Source: Lachnospiraceae bacterium
GTDB lineage: Bacteria > Bacillota > Clostridia > Lachnospirales > Lachnospiraceae
Length of the DNA stretch: 24,556 nt
Reading direction: 5' to 3'
Assembly: GCA_900764225.1 (NCBI GenBank)
Contig: CAAFNG010000366.1
Coordinates: 1 to 24,556 of the forward strand
The notes under the pieces are model-generated. The model had not been told where the DNA came from, did not search any database, and was given only the letters and a program-made list of their open reading frames with translations. Position numbers and translations under genes: made by a program. Position 1 is the stretch's first letter. Each line of letters begins with the position of its first letter. Below, piece by piece: positions 6,900 through 13,726 of the stretch.

Positions 6900-9158
6900 T
6901 TATAAAATATCGTTGATATCTGATTTCAGTACATCGGCTTTCGGTCCGTATACCGCCTGGATTCCGTTGTCCTTTTTAATCAGGCCAAGTGCGCCTTCTG
7001 CTTTCCATGCCGGAAGCTCCGCAACCTTGTCCAGATCTTTGACTGTTACACGAAGTCTTGTCATGCAGGCATCTACGAGAACAATGTTTTCTCTTCCGCC
7101 GAGAAGTGCGATAATGCGCTCTGCCTGTGAATTTCCACCGGATGTTTTTGTATCCCCGGAAGCTATTGAAGTGGTATCTCCGTCATCATCATTGCCGTCT
7201 GTATAATTTCCAAGTCTTCCAGGTGTTGCGAACTTGAATTTTCCGATCATGAAATATGCCACAAAATATCCGATAATAAAGAACGCGATCACGCAGATCA
7301 CAAAATTGATCACATCTCCTGCAAGGCCTGCTTTCAGACTCATCGGAATTCGTGTGATAAACTCCAGATTTCCGAAAGAGTGTACTCGCAGATGAATGAT
7401 TCCTGCCATTGCGAATGCACATCCCTGAAGGATCGCATATACAATATAAAGCGGCAGGGCACAGAACATGAACATGAATTCCAGCGGCTCAGTTACGCCT
7501 GTAAGGAATACAGCAAGTACTGTTGAGAAAAACATGGAACGGTATTTGCTCTTTTTGTCTGCATCAACTCTGCGATACATGGCAAGTGCGATACCAAGAA
7601 GAAGTCCTGTCGCACCGATCATCTGACCAACCTTGAAACGTGCCGGTGTTACTGTTGTGAGCAGGTTTTTATATGCTGCCATATTTCCTGCATCTTTGTA
7701 ATTGATAAGGTCTGTTACCCATGCAAGCCACAGCGGATCCTGTCCGAATACTTCTTTTCCTGCATTGATTCCTGTTGCGATCGTATAAGTTCCGCCAAAA
7801 GATGTATAGTTCATCGGAATCGTAAGCATGTGGTGCAGTCCGAACGGAAGCAGCAGACGCTCCAGGGTTCCGTATACAAACGGTGCAAGAATCGGTGATG
7901 TATCAGAAGAATTGGCGATCCACACACCAAAAGCATTGATTCCGGACTGTACGACCGGCCATACAACTGCCAGGATCAGGGAAATGATCACAGACCAGAG
8001 AATACATACCATCGGTACAAAACGTTTTCCGTTAAAGAAAGATAAGGCATCCGGAAGTTTACGGTAATTATAATATTTATTGTAGATCACACCGCCGACA
8101 AAACCGGAGATGATACCGACAAAAACACCCATATTCAGGGCTGGCATTCCTAATACAGAAGTAAAGTAGCCGTTTACAAGAATCTCTTTTCCAAAAAGTG
8201 TATGGGTTACAGCATCTGCATCATTCAGCATTGCAGAGGTAACTCCAAAAACAGATCCTGTGATCTGGTTGATCAGAATAAAGGTGATCAATGCTGCAAA
8301 AGCACCACCTGCACGTTCTTTCGCCCAGGAACCACCAATCGCGATCGCAAACAGGATATGCAGGTTATTGATGATCGCCCATCCGATGTTTTCCATGGTT
8401 GTTCCTACGGTCAGGATCATGGAAACATCTGCGCCTGCCATCTGTACCAGCTTACCGATACTGATCATCAGTCCTGCTGCCGGCATAACTGCGATAACTG
8501 TCATCAGTACTTTTCCAAGTTTCTGAAGAAAATCGAAGTTGAAACTAAATTTTTTCTTTTCTTTCTTCGTTTCGCCGGAAGAAGCTGCGGTGTCGGATGC
8601 TTTGACTGACTGTGTTTTTTCTGCTGCCGGAGCTTCTGTTTCAGCTGCAGAAGCTGCTGTTTTGGCTGCTGCACTCTCAGATTTCCCAGTAAGCATAAGC
8701 ACAGCTGTTTTTCCAGCTTCCACTGCGCCTTCCGCACATTTCATCTCCTGATCGTCCAGATCGGAACAGATCAGAACCGGTGTGATCGGATTGATATTTT
8801 TCTCTGCCAGATATACAAGATCCACTTCTGCTACCAGATCACCTTTTTTTACCTGGTCGCCTTCTTTCACATGAACCTTGAAGCACTCTCCTTTCAGAGA
8901 TACGGTCTCCAGTCCTACGTGTACCAGCAGTTCCAGACCATCTTCCGTGGAAAAGCCATAGGCATGTCCTGTCTCTGCAACAGATTCTATCTGTCCATCC
9001 ACAGGGCTTACGATCCTGCCGTCCTCCGGAATGATCGCAATTCCGTCACCAAGAACCTTCCCGGAAAATACCGGATCCGGAACCTGATCGAGCAGCACTG
9101 CTTTTCCTGTCAGCGGTGCGTATACAACTGACGGGCTTTTTTCTTTTTCGCTGCTCAT
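6900..9158 (-). CDS. malT: PTS maltose/glucoside permease, IIA-IIC-IIB fusion (MalT-like)
   Basis: 752 residues from the ATG at 9158. A longer frame to 9227 exists, but GGAGG lies 8 bases before 9158 and the extension would include the operator, so it is rejected. Domain order is unusual but known: a Crr-like IIA (about 10-160; His65 and phosphorylated His80 in LLVHVGLETV), an Ala/Thr/Glu-rich linker (about 165-205), a IIC membrane domain with about ten helices (about 210-640) and a C-terminal IIB whose phospho-Cys is near 698 (DACMTRLRVTV). It would import a disaccharide across the membrane and phosphorylate it from PEP via HPr. The divergent MalR-like regulator and the downstream malQ point to maltose. 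Glucose or trehalose cannot be excluded by sequence alone. It is the first gene of the operon. Confidence 0.88.
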   Translation of the reverse strand: MSSEKEKSPSVVYAPLTGKAVLLDQVPDPVFSGKVLGDGIAIIPEDGRIVSPVDGQIESVAETGHAYGFSTEDGLELLVHVGLETVSLKGECFKVHVKEGDQVKKGDLVAEVDLVYLAEKNINPITPVLICSDLDDQEMKCAEGAVEAGKTAVLMLTGKSESAAAKTAASAAETEAPAAEKTQSVKASDTAASSGETKKEKKKFSFNFDFLQKLGKVLMTVIAVMPAAGLMISIGKLVQMAGADVSMILTVGTTMENIGWAIINNLHILFAIAIGGSWAKERAGGAFAALITFILINQITGSVFGVTSAMLNDADAVTHTLFGKEILVNGYFTSVLGMPALNMGVFVGIISGFVGGVIYNKYYNYRKLPDALSFFNGKRFVPMVCILWSVIISLILAVVWPVVQSGINAFGVWIANSSDTSPILAPFVYGTLERLLLPFGLHHMLTIPMNYTSFGGTYTIATGINAGKEVFGQDPLWLAWVTDLINYKDAGNMAAYKNLLTTVTPARFKVGQMIGATGLLLGIALAMYRRVDADKKSKYRSMFFSTVLAVFLTGVTEPLEFMFMFCALPLYIVYAILQGCAFAMAGIIHLRVHSFGNLEFITRIPMSLKAGLAGDVINFVICVIAFFIIGYFVAYFMIGKFKFATPGRLGNYTDGNDDDGDTTSIASGDTKTSGGNSQAERIIALLGGRENIVLVDACMTRLRVTVKDLDKVAELPAWKAEGALGLIKKDNGIQAVYGPKADVLKSDINDIL

Positions 9159-9211
9159 TACAAATCCTCCATTTTCTTTTTCATCTTTGCTGCAATTTCT
9201 GTGCATTCTTA

Positions 9212-9227
9212 ATGCAACCGTTTGCAT
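9212..9227. promoter_or_regulatory. MalR-type operator at the transcription start of the maltose operon
   Basis: ATGCAACCGTTTGCAT is a near-perfect 16-bp palindrome with the central CG step typical of LacI-family sites. It begins 2 bases past the -10 box of the PTS promoter and so covers the expected start. It also resembles a CcpA cre site with two mismatches, but the GCAA/TTGC arms fit MalR sites better. Confidence 0.72.
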
Positions 9228-9229
9228 AA

Positions 9230-9258
9230 ATTATATGTTTATTTTGCGTAAAACGCAA
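9230..9258 (-). promoter_or_regulatory. Promoter of the maltose operon
   Basis: On the minus strand TTGCGT (9258-9253), 17 bases, perfect TATAAT (9235-9230). The -35 box is poor and is itself one arm of an operator, as expected for a tightly repressed promoter. Confidence 0.72.
9244..9258. promoter_or_regulatory. Second MalR-type operator over the -35 box
   Basis: TTGCGT-AAA-ACGCAA, an exact 6-bp inverted repeat with a 3-base centre. Its centre lies about 31-32 bp from the centre of the operator at 9212-9227, close to three helical turns, so both can be bound on one DNA face. Confidence 0.62.
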
Positions 9259-9395
9259 TTGATTTTTTGTATTTCTACTTTTATCACAATTTCAGCATAC
9301 GGTTTTTGTGCATTTTTACTGTTGATTATGCAGATATTCTACCTGTTGATCCAATCAGCTTCGTATAAATTCATGCAACAATTTACGCAATATGT

Positions 9396-9424
9396 TTGAC
9401 AGGCTTGCAGTTATGAACTACAAT
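9396..9424 (+). promoter_or_regulatory. Promoter of the malR-like gene
   Basis: A consensus TTGACA (9396-9401), exactly 17 bases, TACAAT (9419-9424). Two GCAA half-sites in direct orientation (ATGCAA 9373-9378, ACGCAA 9385-9390) lie just upstream and might allow autoregulation. The rest of the 327-base region 9159-9485 holds the maltose operon promoter and operators and no ORF worth calling. Confidence 0.75.
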
Positions 9425-9485
9425 ATTCTCATTAGCAGAGACACTCGCGGATATTTTCTCCACATAATCTACAGGAGGCAGCTTT

Positions 9486-10505
9486 ATGGCAGTAACAATC
9501 AAGGACGTTGCAGCACTGGCGGGAGTATCACCTTCCACCGTTTCCAGAACCTGCAAGAACAATCCATCTATCAGTGAAGAGACTAAGGAACGTGTACGCC
9601 GTGCCATGGCAGAGCTTGGCTATGAACCGAATTTCCAGGCCAGTAACCTGGCGACACAGAATTCCCGTTCTATCGGTATTATTCTGCCTCCCTCACCAAA
9701 GGAAACCTATGAGAATTCTTTTTACCTGGAGGCCATCCGTGGAATCAGTCATTACTGCAACGCACATCAGTATATCAGCACCATTGTTACCGGTCAGAAT
9801 GAGGATGAGATCCTGAATGCAGTTCGTTCCATGTCCAGAAGCGGCAAGGCTGACGGATTTATCGTGCTGTATTCCCGCGTCGACGATCCTGTGATCGATT
9901 TTCTTTTTAATGAAGGGCTGCTTTACATTCTGATCGGAAAACCAGCGCAGTACACCAATCATACGATCTATATTGATAACGATAACCTTCTGGCAGGCCA
10001 GGAGGCAACGGAATATCTTTATGCACTTGGTCACAGAAAGATCGCCTACCTTGGCGTTGAGGATTCTCTGGTCTTTTCCGCAGATCGAAAAACCGGTTAT
10101 CTGGCAGCACTGGCAGGTCACGGACTGACTATCCGGCCTGAATACTGCATCGAAGTGCCCGATGCCTCCCAGCGGGAATTTCAGCAGCTTCGAACACTGC
10201 TTTCCGGCGATGACCGTCCTACCGCCATGCTGGTAAGTGATGACATCCTGGCACTTTCCCTGGAACGGATCTGTATGGAAGCCGGAATTTCCATACCGGA
10301 AGATCTGTCTATCATTTCCTTTAATAACTCGCTGTTTGCCAGACTGACGTCTCCGCAGTTGACTTCTATTGATATCAATTCGGCACAGCTGGGAACGGAA
10401 GCAGCCACACAGATGATCAGCCATATCGAAAACCCGAATCTTCCGGCTACGAAGATCATTGTGCCGCATCATCTGATCGAGCGGGACAGCTGCCGGAGAA
10501 TTTAA
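9486..10505 (+). CDS. malR: LacI-family transcriptional regulator, MalR-like
   Basis: 339 residues, normal for the family. The N-terminal helix-turn-helix (about residues 3-25: TIKDVAALAGVSPSTVSR) is followed by the hinge helix (about 48-58) and a periplasmic-binding-like sensor domain with the characteristic SIGIILP, DGFIVLYS, GHRKIAYLG and IISFNNS pieces. The opening resembles streptococcal MalR more than CcpA. It sits divergently from the maltose operon, whose promoter carries two matching palindromes, so it is probably that operon's repressor with a maltose-derived inducer. AGGAGG lies 7 bases before the ATG. Its last 50 bases overlap the convergent GNAT gene, and no terminator is visible. 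Confidence 0.9.
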   Translation: MAVTIKDVAALAGVSPSTVSRTCKNNPSISEETKERVRRAMAELGYEPNFQASNLATQNSRSIGIILPPSPKETYENSFYLEAIRGISHYCNAHQYISTIVTGQNEDEILNAVRSMSRSGKADGFIVLYSRVDDPVIDFLFNEGLLYILIGKPAQYTNHTIYIDNDNLLAGQEATEYLYALGHRKIAYLGVEDSLVFSADRKTGYLAALAGHGLTIRPEYCIEVPDASQREFQQLRTLLSGDDRPTAMLVSDDILALSLERICMEAGISIPEDLSIISFNNSLFARLTSPQLTSIDINSAQLGTEAATQMISHIENPNLPATKIIVPHHLIERDSCRRI

Positions 10506-10986
10506 CCAGTGCTTTTTCATAGCACCAGTACATATGCCCCCATAATTCACATTCCCCTACATTATTGAAATGCAGCTTATCATAGGAGCGCAAAGCCTTT
10601 ACATTATCCTTTGCAACCAAAAGATGCACAGCCTTATACCCCTGGCGTTTCAGTTCTGCCATCACACCGGTAAGCAGAACTCTTGCAATTCCCCGATTCT
10701 GATAATCTCCACTGACACCTACCCGGGAGACTTCCGCTGACGGAACCAGCGTTTCAGACCAACATGTCAGACATTCCACGTTAGGATCATCATCTATGGA
10801 AATCACTCCGGCAATCGTTCCGTCATCATCTCTCATACAAAATAATGCATCTCTGGAAAGATCAAATTCTACTTCTTTTTCTGACGGATAATCAGTTGTC
10901 CATACACAGTAGGGTGTTCCCAGTAATGACCGGTATAATTTAAGGACTGTGTCCGCCTCTTCTCTTTTTACATGTTCAAATCTCAT
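10456..10986 (-). CDS. GNAT-family N-acetyltransferase
   Basis: 176 residues of a single GNAT fold. The acetyl-CoA loop is visible as VSRVGVSGDYQNRGIARVLL (about 85-105, QNRGIA in place of Q/R-x-x-G-x-A), followed by the conserved helix and NVKALRSYDKLHFNNVGE, the usual A-N-x-x-A-x-x-x-Y-x-K-x-GF-like segment. It would acetylate an amine on a small molecule or protein; the substrate is unknown. It follows the U32-like gene by 30 bases on the same strand, so the two are probably co-transcribed. The C-terminal tail (GSCPARSDDAAQ) is encoded inside the antisense 3' end of malR and may be a recent extension past an older stop. Confidence 0.85.
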   Translation of the reverse strand: MRFEHVKREEADTVLKLYRSLLGTPYCVWTTDYPSEKEVEFDLSRDALFCMRDDDGTIAGVISIDDDPNVECLTCWSETLVPSAEVSRVGVSGDYQNRGIARVLLTGVMAELKRQGYKAVHLLVAKDNVKALRSYDKLHFNNVGECELWGHMYWCYEKALVKFSGSCPARSDDAAQ

Positions 10987-11016
10987 TTTTTCTCTCTTTT
11001 CCTTTTTATATTTACA

Positions 11017-12024
11017 TCACATCGGATAATAGCACTGTCCACTACATCCATTCGGAAACAATGTCCGCTTTATCGTACACTGAAAATCCCGCTCATCTTC
11101 CGCTGCGTCCAGAATATCCAGTGCCTTCCTCAGATTCCGGATATCCTTTTCCATATGCTCCGTATAATTTCCACGGCCAACTAATTTAAGATGCGTAATT
11201 CCCACTTTTTTCAGCTGATACAGTGCACATAAACCGCAACCGTTCTCTCCGCAGAGATATCCGTCCTCATCATACGCTGACGGATCCGTCTCTTTTTCCC
11301 ATGTTTCTTCCTGCAAACGTTTCATATTCTCCGGAACAGAATCCTTTTCATGTACCGTCCCCAGCCAGTACGGAACTCTGCAAAGATAGCCCATCTCATC
11401 ACAGTGCAGGGAATTGCAGAAAGCACCTGTAAACTGGCACATTTCATTCAGCACAAAAGCTTCGAATTCCATTCCCATTTCCGGACTGATCCCATTTTTT
11501 CTCTCATTGGCTCTCTGTTCCGCAATAACGGACTGCATATCAGCAAACGTATTTTTCCGGTGAAAAATCACTCTTTTCAGCGGAAAACGCTGGAATGCTT
11601 TTACCATCTGACTGTTCACTTCCCCAGTCTCACCACTCAGATGAATTTCACAGAAAATTCCTATTTTTTTCAGATAAACAAGTAAAGCTGGATCCGCAAT
11701 AATATAACTTTGGAATCCCAGCTTCATGCACCGCTCTATGATCGAAGCAATTTCCGGATACTGTTCAGGAAGATAATACAATGAATTAAAGGTCAGATGT
11801 ACCGGTTTTTTATATTTTTCAACCATCCGGGAAAGAATCTCAAGTTCACTGTAAGCACCGAGCTGCACATTGTAGCAGAGCACTTCCCTGCGGTTCAGCG
11901 GCATCACTGTTCCATATTTTTCTGCCCAGAAAAACGGCACATACCCGCAGAAAAATTCATCTGCCCCTGCCCGGACAAAACGCTCATATTCATCTATGGA
12001 ACCCAGGCCTGCTGTAATCTTCAT
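11017..12024 (-). CDS. U32-family peptidase-like protein (UbiU/UbiV-type fold, possible Fe-S protein)
   Basis: 335 residues forming a TIM-barrel-like U32 protein. The central signature is recognisable in EAFVLNEMCQFTGAFCNSLHC (Cys196, Cys203, Cys208), which mirrors the U32 motif, with further cysteines at 215, 258, 263, 266, 316, 327 and 331. U32 proteins were named peptidases, but several (UbiU, UbiV, RlhA) bind an iron-sulfur cluster through four cysteines and act in oxygen-independent hydroxylations. The cysteine supply here fits such a role, which is inference. The upstream gene looks like a partner and the GNAT gene follows. The ribosome site is purine-rich but weak (AAGAGAG). Confidence 0.8.
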   Translation of the reverse strand: MKITAGLGSIDEYERFVRAGADEFFCGYVPFFWAEKYGTVMPLNRREVLCYNVQLGAYSELEILSRMVEKYKKPVHLTFNSLYYLPEQYPEIASIIERCMKLGFQSYIIADPALLVYLKKIGIFCEIHLSGETGEVNSQMVKAFQRFPLKRVIFHRKNTFADMQSVIAEQRANERKNGISPEMGMEFEAFVLNEMCQFTGAFCNSLHCDEMGYLCRVPYWLGTVHEKDSVPENMKRLQEETWEKETDPSAYDEDGYLCGENGCGLCALYQLKKVGITHLKLVGRGNYTEHMEKDIRNLRKALDILDAAEDERDFQCTIKRTLFPNGCSGQCYYPM

Positions 12025-12047
12025 ATATTTCTCTCTTCTTTCTTTCG

Positions 12048-12078
12048 ATTATATTATGTCACTTTAAAAATCACTCAA
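12048..12078 (-). promoter_or_regulatory. Possible internal promoter before the U32-like gene
   Basis: TTGAGT (12078-12073) precedes TATAAT (12053-12048) by 19 bases, or the alternative TAATAT (12056-12051) by 16. It lies in the 116-base gap between the 474-residue gene and the U32-like gene. Spacing is not ideal. Confidence 0.35.
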
Positions 12079-12140
12079 CACAATCGATTGCATTTGCCTT
12101 AATATATATTCTGCTTTGCATTTCACGTCAACACCGCCTC

Positions 12141-13565
12141 TTACAAATTTATCACGATTCTGTCCGGTTTTACACCTTTTATATTTTTCCACATCTCCGG
12201 TGCTTCCAACAAAGTCTTATCCACACTCATCAGCGAGTTATACCTGCCAGCCATCTTCAGATGCTCCGGATACAGCAGCGCATATTTTTCACAGAAACCC
12301 GGACAGTGATCTGCAAGGTGCTGTTTTCCACGATCCCCAGTTGTACACAGAGCATATAGAGGACAATACTGTGAGGTATTGGTCTGATAAAAGGGCAGAT
12401 GAAGACTATTTTTTCCTGGTGGAAATTCCTGTGGATAACCGCAAGCTTCCCATTCATACCTGTGGATATTGAACTCTTTTGCCAGAAATTCCCGATAGAA
12501 ACCTGCATTGAGACTGTTATTTTCAAACAGACCAGTGTCCCCAGATTTGTACTTTATCCGCGGATCTTTTTTTCGCTTATTGAGAAGTGTCCCAAAAGTC
12601 GGACAGAGATATTGATATTTTCCATGAAGTATCTGAGCCATCGCCCAGTCATTAACCACGATTTCCACATCTTCCCCATGATTTTGACACCAGTTATCCA
12701 CTTTTTCCAGAAGCTTTTCAACAGAAGGAATCATAAATTCCCGGATATACGAAAACGCCAGCGTAATAGCCAGACCTTCCGAATACATCTTATCCATAAT
12801 GCAAAAAAGCTGTTTTTCTTCCGGAAACAGATTATGACAAAACTGATTTCCAATGTAAAGCCGTCCCGGCATCCAGTCGGAAATCCAGCTGTGCTCAAGA
12901 TGATTCTGCTGACGGTAAAATGCCATGAAATCTGTAAGAGAATTCGTTAAATACTGCTCATACATGAAAGTACCGTTCAGTTCTACGGCAAATTCCAGTT
13001 CTTTTTTCTTCGGGTCAGCTTCTGGTCCACATGGATTACTGTTCTTTGCATCGTTTCCTGCACATTCCTGTCTGCCCTCTGGCTCAGAGAGATTTTCAAC
13101 ATTTCCACCCTGCGAAAACCACAGCTTCTTCTGTTGCTCAAGACTCTCACAATGTATCTCATCCAGCTCAGACGGATAACCTGTCAGGGCTTTGGAAAGC
13201 TCGCCGTCATCTCCGGTCAGCTTCAGACGGATATAACGGCTGTATTCTCCGGCCAGACGCAGAACCTCATTTGCATAATCCTTCTGTTCCACCTTCACCA
13301 GGTATTCCCTGTAAAATATATTCGACTCTTTCCCATACCCACAACCGTTCTTTCCATCAACTTCCTCAAGCTTAAATTCCCGAATCTCCACTTTCCGATA
13401 ACAGGAATTCTTCATATCATAAAAACAGATCCGAAATTGCTCCGGCTCAGGACATTCTTCTGCTATCCGAAATACAAATCCATCTTCGCCAATCTCTATT
13501 ATCCGTATTTCCTTACTGTCCATAAAACCGGACAGCAATCCATAAGGTATCATGGATATCTTCAT
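12141..13565 (-). CDS. Unrecognised two-part Cys-rich protein, putative partner of the U32-like protein
   Basis: 474 residues, not confidently assigned. Residues 1-150 form a beta-rich domain (RIIEIGEDGFVFRIAEE, then REYLVKVEQKDYANEV) that loosely recalls small regulatory beta-barrels such as PilZ. A polar low-complexity linker spans about 150-190. Residues 190-474 resemble the U32 fold: a barrel-type EFAVELNGTF strand, IVVNDWAMAQIL (about 302-313), PTFGTLLNKRKKDPRIK, and a cysteine set C401, C407, C421, C425 in C-x5-C...C-x3-C spacing that could hold a cluster. GAGGAGA gives a good ribosome site for the ATG at 13565. It heads an operon with the U32-like and GNAT genes. No transmembrane segment or signal peptide is seen. 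Confidence 0.7.
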   Translation of the reverse strand: MKISMIPYGLLSGFMDSKEIRIIEIGEDGFVFRIAEECPEPEQFRICFYDMKNSCYRKVEIREFKLEEVDGKNGCGYGKESNIFYREYLVKVEQKDYANEVLRLAGEYSRYIRLKLTGDDGELSKALTGYPSELDEIHCESLEQQKKLWFSQGGNVENLSEPEGRQECAGNDAKNSNPCGPEADPKKKELEFAVELNGTFMYEQYLTNSLTDFMAFYRQQNHLEHSWISDWMPGRLYIGNQFCHNLFPEEKQLFCIMDKMYSEGLAITLAFSYIREFMIPSVEKLLEKVDNWCQNHGEDVEIVVNDWAMAQILHGKYQYLCPTFGTLLNKRKKDPRIKYKSGDTGLFENNSLNAGFYREFLAKEFNIHRYEWEACGYPQEFPPGKNSLHLPFYQTNTSQYCPLYALCTTGDRGKQHLADHCPGFCEKYALLYPEHLKMAGRYNSLMSVDKTLLEAPEMWKNIKGVKPDRIVINL

Positions 13566-13607
13566 TAAAAAATTGTCTCCTCTGCGATGTTCATTCTGCT
13601 GTCTTCC

Positions 13608-13636
13608 ATTATGCGTATTTTTTCCCAGTTACACAA
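13608..13636 (-). promoter_or_regulatory. Promoter of the U32-pair operon
   Basis: TTGTGT (13636-13631), 17 bases, CATAAT (13613-13608) on the minus strand, about 43 bases before the start codon at 13565 and just downstream of the terminator that closes the alpha-xylosidase gene. Confidence 0.5.
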
Positions 13637-13653
13637 GTCTGTTTTTTATATGT

Positions 13654-13702
13654 AAAAAAATGGTGACCGTCCAGACCTTTCCGGACATGATCACCATTTT
13701 TA
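13654..13702 (-). terminator. Intrinsic terminator after the alpha-xylosidase gene
   Basis: AAAATGGTGA (13657-13666) pairs with TCACCATTTT (13691-13700), with an inner GTCC/GGAC pairing. On the minus strand the hairpin is followed by seven U (13660-13654). It separates the xylosidase from the U32 operon. Confidence 0.85.
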
Positions 13703-13726
13703 CTTTATAGCTTTACAGCCTGCTTT

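Noticed and set aside
9212..9227. CcpA cre site
   Set aside because: The centre fits a LacI-family site, but two positions break the cre pattern and the arms match the neighbouring MalR-type operator; dual use is possible but not shown.
9385..9390. Third full MalR operator upstream of malR
   Set aside because: The two half-sites (9373-9378 and 9385-9390) point the same way rather than forming a palindrome, so they were noted only as possible half-sites.
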